From positions 1 to 8,301 of the forward strand of contig CAZQQD010000115.1 in assembly GCA_964595355.1 (NCBI GenBank): 8,301 nucleotides of DNA, in the 5' to 3' direction. Under the pieces are notes generated by a model that saw only the letters and a list, made by a program, of their open reading frames with translations, did no database searches and was not told the origin of the DNA. This DNA comes from JAKAGZ01 sp964595355 (lineage in GTDB: Bacteria; Bacteroidota; Ignavibacteria; Ignavibacteriales; Ignavibacteriaceae). The translations under genes and the position numbers were made by a program. Shown piece by piece: positions 1 to 4,499 of this stretch (positions are counted from its first letter, which is position 1; the number at the start of each line of letters is the position of its first letter).

Positions 1-502
1 TGATTAACTTCTTTTTGTCTCCCACTTTTTTATCGTATTCATTCCAAAATATTTCGAACGATATATTATTCTTATCATTCTTTACATTCTTATCATTCTT
101 GTTTGTGTCCACTGGTTGTTCACTTGCTGTCCATTGGTTGTTCACTTGCTGTTCACTTTGTTGTTCAACATTATTTTCATTTTGGTAGTTTACCCAGTTT
201 TTAATCGAAATTATGCGGAATTTATTAGTAGTTTGTTGTTCAATTTGTTGTTCGTTTTGGAACATTTTTAGTATTCTCTCAACCATAGATTCTGAAATTC
301 CTGTTTCTTGTGATAATTGTTTTCTCCCTGTTAAAAGTTGACCTTCATTAATTAACATAATTTTATCGTTAAACATAAATTCTTTACTCTTATGATTAGC
401 TTTGAGCAATAAGTGTACCCACAAATGGACATATTCAGATTTTTTATAATATGCTTTATCCTTAATTCGCCTATGAAGTTTTATCCAGCCGGAACTTGAC
501 AT
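1..502 (-). CDS. Phage replication initiator-like protein (lambda O / replisome organizer type), 3' end cut by window edge
   Basis: The reading frame stays open for 167 codons from ATG 502 to the left edge, so the C-terminus is missing. The start has AAAAGG at 509-514, 6 nt upstream. The N-terminus (SSGWIKLHRRI, then YVHLWVHLLLKANH) and the following winged-helix-like stretch at about residues 54-107 (GQLLTGRKQLSQETGIS to IKNWVNYQ) match the general pattern of phage replication proteins that bind the origin and recruit helicase. A Gln/Asn/Lys-rich linker follows (about residues 83-145), then FEIFWNEYDKKVGDKKK, a common motif near the start of the C-terminal part of such proteins. It is the last visible gene of the leftward operon, 41 nt after the HTH gene. 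The linker DNA carries repeats that could be an origin. The family is recognised from pattern only; lambda O-like versus DnaD-like cannot be decided without the C-terminus. Confidence 0.72.
   Translation of the reverse strand, partial: MSSSGWIKLHRRIKDKAYYKKSEYVHLWVHLLLKANHKSKEFMFNDKIMLINEGQLLTGRKQLSQETGISESMVERILKMFQNEQQIEQQTTNKFRIISIKNWVNYQNENNVEQQSEQQVNNQWTASEQPVDTNKNDKNVKNDKNNISFEIFWNEYDKKVGDKKKLI
71..100. repeat. 12-bp direct repeat CTTATCATTCTT, period 18
   Basis: CTTATCATTCTT is present at 71-82 and 89-100. The 18-bp period keeps the coding frame and gives the repeated residues KNDKN in the linker of the replication protein. Most simply this is a duplicated low-complexity linker segment. 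Confidence 0.6.
108..254. repeat. Iteron-like direct repeats inside the replication gene (candidate origin)
   Basis: Two 22-bp units (108-129 and 130-151) lie head to tail and differ at one base; the shared core TGGTTGTTCACTTGCTGT is at 113-130 and 135-152. The heptamer GTTGTTC occurs five times in one orientation, at 115, 137, 160, 235 and 247. The 22-bp period is not a multiple of three, so the two units are read in different frames and the repeat is not simply a repeated peptide. Lambda-type phages place origin iterons inside the initiator gene, between its two domains, which is the position seen here. The alternative is slippage in a Gln-rich linker (EQQ codons). Confidence 0.4.
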
Positions 503-543
503 TAAATACCTTTTACAAAAAGAAAGATAATAGTGAAATTTTT

Positions 544-729
544 TTAATTAATATTCAACATTGTTTCATAAATCTTATAAAATAAATATTTTTCTTCCGG
601 CTTAAAATCGGATTTAGTCCTCATGCGGAAATCTAAAAGCTGTCTGCTAATATTTATATTGCGAGCAATAACAGACTTTTTAACACCGAAATCTTTATTC
701 AACTTAGTTATGTCTTTAATAATGTCCAT
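544..729 (-). CDS. Small helix-turn-helix DNA-binding protein (Cro-like)
   Basis: A 61-residue protein with a compact HTH pattern: FGVKKSVIARNINISRQLLDFRM at about residues 14-36 has the helix-turn-helix spacing (KSVIARNI, turn at N/I, SRQLLDFRM as recognition helix), followed by DFKPEEKYLFYKIYETM as a C-terminal helix. This is typical of phage Cro-type or anti-repressor-side regulators that bind short palindromes as dimers. It is the first gene after a 92-bp promoter region and precedes the replication gene by 41 nt, so it could control its own promoter and the replication genes. The ribosome site is weak (GAGA just before the start). No larger CI-like repressor is visible in the window, so whether it acts in a lysis-lysogeny switch is unknown. 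Confidence 0.65.
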   Translation of the reverse strand: MDIIKDITKLNKDFGVKKSVIARNINISRQLLDFRMRTKSDFKPEEKYLFYKIYETMLNIN

Positions 730-743
730 AATCTCATTTGTTG

Positions 744-753
744 TTACATGTAA
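744..753. promoter_or_regulatory. Palindrome TTACATGTAA, candidate operator
   Basis: A perfect 10-bp palindrome lies 14 nt upstream of the HTH gene start and touches the -10 region of the nearest promoter. Its position makes it a reasonable binding site for the HTH protein itself. A 10-bp palindrome can arise by chance in AT-rich DNA. Confidence 0.35.
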
Positions 754-780
754 GTTAATGAATTACTTTCATATTGTCAA
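752..780 (-). promoter_or_regulatory. Leftward promoter P2 for the HTH/replication genes
   Basis: On the minus strand there is a perfect TTGACA (780-775), then 17 nt, then TAACTT (757-752). Read in the Bacteroidota style it is TTG, 20 nt, TAacTTac. The -35 is ideal and the -10 is weak under the E. coli consensus. Confidence 0.4.
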
Positions 781-808
781 GTATAGCAAATACATACTTA
801 TTAGTCAA
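780..808 (-). promoter_or_regulatory. Leftward promoter P1 for the HTH/replication genes
   Basis: TTGACT (808-803), a 17-nt spacer and TATACT (785-780): five of six matches in both sigma-70 boxes with ideal spacing. It also reads TTG, 20 nt, TATACTTG. It sits just upstream of P2, and its -10 runs into the P2 -35 (TATACTTGACA). The two would start about 28 nt apart and cannot both be occupied. It gives the HTH and replication genes transcription independent of the upstream operon. Confidence 0.55.
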
Positions 809-821
809 GGGAAATTATTGT

Positions 822-1352
822 TCATTTTTGTGGTATATCAAAAAATGTATCTCTGATTCGCATTATATCAGTTACCCATAATTCTGATTTATTAAAAGTC
901 AATAATAATTTATCGTTTTCGTCTTTTAACGCAAGAGCAAGTGAAAAAATTGGACGTAATGCTTCTCTTAATTTATTAACTTTCGGAAGCAAAGCGTCTA
1001 ATTCTTGTTCTTTCGCTTTCAAATATTTAATGATATCATTTTTTCTGTCTATATCTTTTCTAACTCTCATAATTTCATTTTCATCTAAAGTTTCATCAAT
1101 CTCTTTCATGCGGATATTCACTAACTTTAATTCAGCTTTCGCTTGAGATAAATTAGCGTTTAACTTTTCGATGTTCCTTATCTCCTTAATCCTTTCGGAT
1201 GAATAAGCTCCTTTCCCCATACCTTTTAATTTAGCATTTATTTGAGTTAGTTTGTCTTGTATCTCAAGCCTTTCCGAAATTATTCCCGATATTTTAGTTT
1301 GTAATTCCATTTTTTTTGAGTCTAATTCTAAATATTCATTATCGTTTGACAT
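822..1352 (-). CDS. Coiled-coil protein of unknown function, 176 aa
   Basis: I do not recognise a family. From about residue 5 to 135 the sequence is almost unbroken charged helix with heptad-like spacing (many K, E, I, L; no Pro or Cys before residue 128), so long coiled coils are expected. The last 45 residues look more globular (LRPIFSLALALKDENDKLLLTFNKSE...) and may form a short beta-containing end domain. There is no signal peptide or membrane segment. The start is supported by AAGGAT 6 nt upstream. It lies 45 nt after the methyltransferase gene and before the promoter region of the HTH gene. It could be a structural or scaffolding-type partner of DNA-metabolism proteins, but nothing in the sequence shows this. 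Confidence 0.75.
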   Translation of the reverse strand: MSNDNEYLELDSKKMELQTKISGIISERLEIQDKLTQINAKLKGMGKGAYSSERIKEIRNIEKLNANLSQAKAELKLVNIRMKEIDETLDENEIMRVRKDIDRKNDIIKYLKAKEQELDALLPKVNKLREALRPIFSLALALKDENDKLLLTFNKSELWVTDIMRIRDTFFDIPQK

Positions 1353-1397
1353 GATAATATCCTTATTATTTCATAAAAATTAGTTATTAGTCAAGAA

Positions 1398-2090
1398 CTA
1401 TTTGTTTGCTTCAAAGAATGCTTTTGCGAAGCCGGGCGGTGTTAGTGCCCTAAACGCTGCGTCTTTATTATTTTGTGTTTCACAATATGCTAAAAATTCG
1501 CTATATTGCGGTATAAGTTTGGCATGTGTAGTATAATGACCAAAAGCCAAAGAAACGGTTTTCCTGTTCGGTCTTACATATAACCCGGGAATCGGTTCTA
1601 AGTCTGAATAGTTCTTAAACAATTTGATAGGTGGGTTAAAGTTTCCCCACAGATTAGTACGTTTAGTCCAAGCGTCTCCAAACTCATAAGGCTGAAAAGA
1701 AAATTTTGGTTTGCCTAAAAACGAACTTAATTTGCCGGATGGATTTTCAAGTGCCCAAAATTTAGGCTCGCAAATTCTAACAATATTCAAACAGGCATTA
1801 ACAATCTTCATAGCTCCGTCTAAATCTCGTCTTGAGTTATTTTTTAATATAGTAAATTCCGTACAAGGCGGGGCAGCAAGAACACCATAAACATTATTTG
1901 TAAAAATTAATTTTGGATTAGTCCCGTCATTGCTTCTAAATGCAATGTATCCTGTCCCGTAATCAAATTTTGTTACATCCCAATACGGCAGCGTAATATT
2001 ATGAACAATATAACCGGCTTCTTTATAAAACTTTTCCCAACTACCGGAACCCCCGCATAAACTTAAAATTATCTTTTCTGAATTATCCAA
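1398..2090 (-). CDS. Compact DNA cytosine-C5-methyltransferase-like protein
   Basis: Probable S-adenosylmethionine-dependent DNA methylase, 230 aa from the chosen TTG start. Visible motifs: SAM-binding motif I-like ILSLCGGSGSWEKFYKEAGY (about 8-27); AAPPCTEF (72-79) with the motif IV PPC, Cys76 as catalytic nucleophile; WALENP (112-117), matching the ENV/ENP motif VI; and WTKRTNLWG (141-149), like motif VIII. The C-terminus ALTPPGFAKAFFEA resembles the end of the fold, where the last helix packs. It is shorter than usual C5-methylases (about 300-450 aa) and has little room for a target recognition domain. The frame is open to ATG 2141, but that start overlaps the upstream gene by 17 nt, whereas TTG 2090 has an excellent AAGGAG at 8-nt spacing. 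It may protect phage DNA from restriction or mark it; target base and site cannot be read from the sequence. Confidence 0.75.
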   Translation of the reverse strand: MDNSEKIILSLCGGSGSWEKFYKEAGYIVHNITLPYWDVTKFDYGTGYIAFRSNDGTNPKLIFTNNVYGVLAAPPCTEFTILKNNSRRDLDGAMKIVNACLNIVRICEPKFWALENPSGKLSSFLGKPKFSFQPYEFGDAWTKRTNLWGNFNPPIKLFKNYSDLEPIPGLYVRPNRKTVSLAFGHYTTHAKLIPQYSEFLAYCETQNNKDAAFRALTPPGFAKAFFEANK

Positions 2091-2098
2091 AACGTTTA

Positions 2099-2104
2099 CT
2101 CCTT
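2099..2104 (-). promoter_or_regulatory. Ribosome binding site that decides a TTG start for the methyltransferase
   Basis: AAGGAG on the minus strand lies 8 nt before TTG 2090-2088. It is the only strong site near the gene, and it lies inside the longer ATG reading frame, which argues against the ATG at 2141. Confidence 0.65.
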
Positions 2105-2124
2105 TTTTAGTCAAGAGAATTAAA

Positions 2125-2583
2125 TTATTTTTCAGCTTCATAACTCTTCAAACTTTGTGTATAATCAATGTAAAATTCATTATGATCAAGTATCTTCTCT
2201 AATTGGTCTTCCGCTTCTTTGGTTTTTATTACAACATGGGCAACTATTGGAATAAATTGTTTTTCTGCACTTAAATTATCTGCAATATCACTACATGTTT
2301 CTATAATAACCAGTTCTCTTTTATCTTTCTCGTTTAACTGTGCATTCTCATGCTTTAGCATTTCAATTTCTTTTTGTTGTTCGCTAAGCTCTCTTCTTGC
2401 ATTATAAAGGTTTTCTTCTAAGTCGGCAATTTCCGGCATGGCAGGTTTTTCAAGTTGGTTGCTAATATCGGTAGCAATATTATATAAGTTACCAAATGAC
2501 ACGAATAAATCGTCTGGTGATGCTTTTATATCTTTGTATGCTATCATATATTTATGTGCTATCTCAAGAATTTCTTTTTTCAT
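2125..2583 (-). CDS. Coiled-coil protein of unknown function, 152 aa
   Basis: No family recognised. The N-terminal 45 residues are helical and moderately hydrophobic (EILEIAHKYMIAYKDIK...LFVSFGNLYNIATDI). Residues about 50-92 form a strongly charged coiled-coil candidate (DLEENLYNARRELSEQQKEIEMLK...). A C-terminal helical part follows (ETCSDIADNLSAEKQF...TKEAEDQLEKILDH). It has no membrane segment and no cysteine cluster. AAGGAG lies 6 nt before ATG 2583, a strong ribosome site. It sits directly upstream of the methyltransferase gene with a 34-nt gap, so the two are likely co-translated from one message. Confidence 0.75.
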   Translation of the reverse strand: MKKEILEIAHKYMIAYKDIKASPDDLFVSFGNLYNIATDISNQLEKPAMPEIADLEENLYNARRELSEQQKEIEMLKHENAQLNEKDKRELVIIETCSDIADNLSAEKQFIPIVAHVVIKTKEAEDQLEKILDHNEFYIDYTQSLKSYEAEK

Positions 2584-2610
2584 TATTTGCTCCTTTTATT
2601 GCGTTTATGA

Positions 2611-2790
2611 TTAAAAATCGCTATATTTGTTTAATAATTCTTCTAATTTTTCAATTTCACCTTTTGATAAATGTTTTGTTTTTATCATTTTGCAAGTGAG
2701 CTTAATTATTTGTTTATCTACCTTGATTCTTTGTTTCGCTTTTTGCATATGGCTGACATAAAAATCATAATCTGTTCTTAGAATTGACAT
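2611..2790 (-). CDS. Small basic helical protein, 59 aa, unknown
   Basis: Open from ATG 2790 to TAA 2611. The protein is rich in Lys (about 14) and Ile/Leu and ends in a helix pattern HLSKGEIEKLEELLNKY. GAGAGG lies 3-4 nt before the start, good sequence but tight spacing. Gaps of 27 nt to the next gene and 82 nt to the zinc-ribbon gene fit the operon. The net positive charge could mean nucleic-acid contact, but there is no recognised motif. Confidence 0.6.
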   Translation of the reverse strand: MSILRTDYDFYVSHMQKAKQRIKVDKQIIKLTCKMIKTKHLSKGEIEKLEELLNKYSDF

Positions 2791-2837
2791 TATCCTCTCT
2801 TTTAGTTATTTGACGTATTGTCTGAGAGTTAATACCC

Positions 2838-3114
2838 TGTTAGGCGAACAAAAAACTTGGACGCCGTTAAAATTAAACCTGCATTCCTTCTGGGTATTTT
2901 GTTGTTAATGGTCTGTAATTCTCATCTGCCGTTTTACCACATTGCTTACATTTCATTGTTGGGATAACATTTTGGTGGAAGTTAGCATCATCATAACCAC
3001 TTCCTCTTTCTGTGTATCCGCAATGTTCACACTCATAAATTGCGTAAAAGTCTCTACGACTTTGTGATTCAATAGTTTTAATTTTCATACCATCTCCGTT
3101 TTTGCCGCCTAACA
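2838..3114. repeat. Inverted repeat TGTTAGGCG / CGCCTAACA flanking the zinc-ribbon gene
   Basis: TGTTAGGCG at 2838-2846 and its exact reverse complement at 3106-3114 bracket the gene. The similarity continues inward imperfectly (GCAAAAACGG against AACAAAAAACTTGG). On the coding strand the order is GTTAGGC, ribosome site, gene, stop, GCCTAAC, which is the layout of an integron gene cassette. No complete attC site (paired inner arms within about 60-140 nt) can be found on either side, and no target duplication is visible. It could be a small mobile cassette or a chance pair. Confidence 0.4.
2873..3088 (-). CDS. Zinc-ribbon protein, 71 aa
   Basis: Two CxxC pairs, YECEHCG (Cys20, Cys23) and MKCKQCG (Cys47, Cys50), separated by 23 residues, form a classical zinc ribbon. 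Between them is GYDDANFHQNVIP, a pattern common to small phage zinc-ribbon proteins. The Cys residues should bind one Zn ion and build a protein- or nucleic-acid-binding module; the actual partner is unknown. The reading frame extends upstream to ATG 3124, but ATG 3088 is preferred because GGAG lies 5 nt upstream and the extra 12 residues contain no motif. The gene sits between inverted GTTAGGC-type sequences, and its 5' and 3' spacers (64 and 82 nt) are longer than most in this operon. Confidence 0.75.
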   Translation of the reverse strand: MKIKTIESQSRRDFYAIYECEHCGYTERGSGYDDANFHQNVIPTMKCKQCGKTADENYRPLTTKYPEGMQV

Positions 3115-3152
3115 AGCAAACCAACGTTTACTCTAGGCTTTAATTAAATTAA

Positions 3153-3323
3153 TCATTTAATCTTTCTTAAAAATTTTATAACTATTGCACAATTAAAAAC
3201 GTATACAGGTGTTAAGCCTGTCTTTACCCAAAAATCTGTAAGTGCTTCCGATTGATTCCCGGCGGCAACTGTTAATGTTGTTTTAGAATGTTGTTGATAA
3301 ATTGTTATCTCATATTCATTCAT
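3153..3323 (-). CDS. Unknown small protein, 56 aa, coupled to the upstream gene
   Basis: MNEYEITIYQ starts a beta-strand-like N-terminus, followed by SKTTLTVAAGNQSEALTDFW (strand then helix) and a hydrophobic segment PVYVFNCAIVIKFL near the C-terminus, ending in basic RKIK. The pattern resembles a small alpha/beta fold; the last hydrophobic stretch is about 14 residues, short for a membrane span. The start at 3323 is chosen because AAGGAG (3331-3336) lies 7 nt upstream; a longer in-frame start at 3377 lies deep within the preceding gene. It overlaps the stop of the upstream gene by 8 nt, so translation is probably coupled. No family recognised. Confidence 0.65.
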   Translation of the reverse strand: MNEYEITIYQQHSKTTLTVAAGNQSEALTDFWVKTGLTPVYVFNCAIVIKFLRKIK

Positions 3324-3600
3324 GGTTAGGCTCCTTGCATCCATCATCTTCGATAACCGGCGGATTATTAAATGCATTAACTATGTCCTGAAATACCGGG
3401 TGCAAATTGCTTTCTGTTTTTGGAAGGAAATTATCTTTCATCTCCTTTGCCATTTCCCAAAAATCATTTTCAGGAAGATTAAACTTCTTGCAAAGGCTTT
3501 GAACTTCTTCCCAAGACAGATTTGTTATCCCGGCAACAAGCATTTGCCAAAAAGCATTGGGATATGTGCATGTTGCGAATTTGCGATCTTTGCCTATCAT
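3316..3600 (-). CDS. Unknown protein, 94 aa
   Basis: Starts at ATG 3600 with AGGAG 8 nt upstream. Predicted mostly helical: FWQMLVAGITNLSWEEVQSLCKKF, then ENDFWEMAKEMKDNF, then a loose acidic tail ending PPVIEDDGCKEPNHE. Trp- and Phe-rich helices suggest a small soluble fold. The segment LSWEEVQSLCKKFNLPENDFWEMA has the helix-turn-helix-like spacing of two short helices, but the match is weak. It overlaps the next gene by 8 nt (ATGAATGA junction). Function unknown. Confidence 0.7.
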   Translation of the reverse strand: MIGKDRKFATCTYPNAFWQMLVAGITNLSWEEVQSLCKKFNLPENDFWEMAKEMKDNFLPKTESNLHPVFQDIVNAFNNPPVIEDDGCKEPNHE

Positions 3601-3638
3601 TTTGTAGTCTCCTTTTAGTTTAATAAAAATCTTTGGTG

Positions 3639-3950
3639 CTAAAATGCACAGCAGCGTTTATATTTTTTACCACTACCACACGGGCAAGATTCATTTCTTC
3701 CAATTTTATTATGTTCCATAGACTTCCAATCTGATGAATCAATTCTATGCACTGCTTTACTCCCATAAGTTTCTATACTCTGTCCACCAAAACCGAAATT
3801 AAATCTTGGGATATTTCTATAGAGCATTAAATAGGGAATTATCGGGAACATTGGTAAACCGTCTGGTATATCATCTAGCATATCATCAATGATAACGTAA
3901 TCGGTATTTCGTTCTCTTTCCCCGTAATTGTCAATAGTTTCGTTAGTCAT
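3639..3950 (-). CDS. Small protein with C-terminal SEC-C zinc motif, 103 aa
   Basis: The last 20 residues, IGRNESCPCGSGKKYKRCCA, are a textbook SEC-C motif (Cys89, Cys91, Cys100, Cys101 binding Zn), known from the SecA C-terminus and from many unrelated proteins where it acts as a protein-binding tag. The first 80 residues are unlike SecA: an acidic start (DYVIIDDMLDDIPDG), a hydrophobic Pro-rich stretch (LPMFPIIPYLMLYRNIP) and an aromatic/Gly stretch (RFNFGFGG). The hydrophobic stretch could pack against a partner. AGG lies 7 nt before ATG. It is not a secretion ATPase; a recruiter or host-takeover role is only a guess. Confidence 0.75.
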   Translation of the reverse strand: MTNETIDNYGERERNTDYVIIDDMLDDIPDGLPMFPIIPYLMLYRNIPRFNFGFGGQSIETYGSKAVHRIDSSDWKSMEHNKIGRNESCPCGSGKKYKRCCAF

Positions 3951-3985
3951 TTTATTACCTATGTTTAATAATTAATAATCAGCTT

Positions 3986-4156
3986 TCACACAAAGACCAA
4001 AGCTCCCTTACGACTAAAATCAATGTGAATATGACCGTTTATCAGAATCTCAATCCGGTCATTCCATCTTAATTCGCTTCCTTTACGTTCCTGCTCGTCA
4101 ATGACCTTATATCTACTTGGATTCATTCCTGATATTTCTTTTAATGTGTATCTCAT
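3986..4156 (-). CDS. Unknown small protein, 56 aa (MRYTLKEI type)
   Basis: A mixed alpha/beta-looking protein: MRYTLKEISGMNPSRYKVIDEQ then WNDRIEILINGHIHIDFSRK ending ALVFV. The last third has alternating hydrophobic residues typical of beta strands. ATG 4156 has AAGGGG (4163-4168) 6 nt upstream; a TTG at 4180 in the same frame would overlap the preceding gene and has no ribosome site. The ribosome site overlaps the stop codon of the RHH gene (TAAGGGG), and 10 nt separate the genes, so the two are coupled. Its N-terminus resembles that of the small protein encoded at 4712-4885 on the other strand. Function unknown. Confidence 0.65.
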   Translation of the reverse strand: MRYTLKEISGMNPSRYKVIDEQERKGSELRWNDRIEILINGHIHIDFSRKGALVFV

Positions 4157-4162
4157 TTTGTG

Positions 4163-4168
4163 CCCCTT
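4163..4168 (-). promoter_or_regulatory. Ribosome binding site for the 56-aa gene, overlapping the RHH stop
   Basis: AAGGGG, 6 nt before ATG 4156. It shares bases with the TAA stop of the upstream regulator, so ribosomes finishing that gene can re-start here. Confidence 0.55.
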
Positions 4169-4304
4169 AACGTTTATCAAGAAATTCTTGAATTAATTTT
4201 GTTACTGTCTCATTCATAGAGACGCCTAATTTAACGCATTTTAGTTTGAAATCTCTGAATAATTTTATTGGGAATGAGAAACTTGCTGTTTTCTTTTCAC
4301 TCAT
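4167..4304 (-). CDS. Ribbon-helix-helix (Arc/CopG/ParD-type) transcriptional regulator, 45 aa
   Basis: The first gene of the leftward operon. The sequence fits a minimal ribbon-helix-helix: a beta strand KTASFSFPIKL (residues 5-15) that would sit in the major groove, helix A FRDFKLKCVKLG (16-27), and helix B after the typical V-S-M-N-E cap (SMNETVTKLIQEFLDKR, 29-45). Such proteins bind DNA as dimers or tetramers on palindromes and often repress their own promoter. AAGGAG (4311-4316) lies 6 nt before ATG 4304. A 28-bp perfect inverted repeat in the promoter directly upstream is the obvious operator. It could be the switch that turns off the early operon. An antitoxin role is possible in this family, but the next gene does not look like a known toxin. 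Confidence 0.75.
   Translation of the reverse strand: MSEKKTASFSFPIKLFRDFKLKCVKLGVSMNETVTKLIQEFLDKR
4177..4191. repeat. 15-bp palindrome TCAAGAAATTCTTGA
   Basis: Perfect inverted repeat with 7-bp arms around a central A, inside the 3' end of the RHH gene. It is just upstream of the next gene's ribosome site and could form a short RNA hairpin or be a protein site; it also simply encodes the residues IQEFL of the RHH protein. Confidence 0.4.
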
Positions 4305-4310
4305 TTTTAG

Positions 4311-4316
4311 CTCCTT
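4311..4316 (-). promoter_or_regulatory. Ribosome binding site of the RHH gene
   Basis: AAGGAG, 6 nt before ATG 4304; it confirms that this 45-codon frame is a real gene. Confidence 0.65.
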
Positions 4317-4338
4317 TATAAGGTTAATTAATCGTCTG

Positions 4339-4366
4339 ATATAAACATATAAAAATATGTTTATAT
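4339..4366. promoter_or_regulatory. 28-bp palindromic operator in the leftward promoter
   Basis: ATATAAACATAT (4339-4350), AAAA, ATATGTTTATAT (4355-4366): 12-bp perfect arms with a 4-bp centre. It covers the -10 and almost the whole spacer of the leftward promoter, so a bound protein would block RNA polymerase. It is not a terminator: no T-run follows in the direction of transcription and it lies upstream of the gene. Its likely ligand is the RHH protein encoded 35 nt downstream. Confidence 0.6.
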
Positions 4367-4372
4367 TGTCAA
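4342..4372 (-). promoter_or_regulatory. Leftward early promoter
   Basis: On the minus strand: TTGACA (4372-4367), 17 nt, TATGTT (4349-4344). Read as TTG, 20 nt, TATGTTTA it matches TAnnTTTG in five of six fixed bases. About 38 nt separate the -10 from the RHH start codon. Confidence 0.6.
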
Positions 4373-4443
4373 GTAAATAATGAAATAAAATATAAAAAAG
4401 TACGAATGTTGCGAAAACAAAGTAAAAATGCAGAAAATAATTA

Positions 4444-4473
4444 TTGCAAGTGAATAGGAAATTGCGTATTTTG
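4444..4473 (+). promoter_or_regulatory. Rightward (late) promoter candidate
   Basis: TTG (4444-4446), 20 nt, TATTTTG (4467-4473); the E. coli reading is TTGCAA, 17 nt, TATTTT, four of six matches in each box. The expected start, near 4480, leaves about 20 nt before the first gene. The spacing equals that of the leftward promoters. Confidence 0.45.
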
Positions 4474-4499
4474 TAAGAAAATTAAGGCAAGATTACGCC

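Larger units (their letters stand above)
4305..4499. promoter_or_regulatory. Divergent control region between the two operons
   Basis: 195 bp, very AT-rich, with no reading frame of note. It holds the leftward promoter with its palindrome on the left side, an A-rich middle (about 4375-4440) that could act as UP elements or bent DNA, and the rightward promoter on the right side. The 10-bp palindrome AATAATTATT at 4436-4445 touches the -35 of the rightward promoter. Confidence 0.6.

Noticed and set aside
1365..1394. Promoter TTGACT, 18 nt, AATAAT before the 176-aa coiled-coil gene
   Set aside because: The -10 would overlap the region directly before the ribosome site, leaving almost no leader, and the spacing is off; the gene is well explained by read-through from upstream.
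2086..2114. Promoter from the third TTGACT before the methyltransferase
   Set aside because: No -10-like sequence follows at a usable distance; the stretch contains the ribosome site and start codon instead.
2840..2870. GGCG...CGCC hairpin after the zinc-ribbon gene as a terminator
   Set aside because: The stem is only four to five pairs with a 15-nt loop, and no T-run follows the stem.
3107..3218. A possible complete attC site (GCCTAAC near 3108 to GTTAAGC near 3210)
   Set aside because: The inner arms do not pair, and the far end lies inside the coding sequence of the 56-aa gene at 3153-3323.
3322..3618. 98-codon plus-strand reading frame opposite the unknown early genes
   Set aside because: It has no ribosome site and lies antisense to two well-supported coupled genes.
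3639..3950. SecA fragment
   Set aside because: Only the SEC-C motif is shared; no ATPase motif or other SecA sequence is present, so it is not a broken secA.
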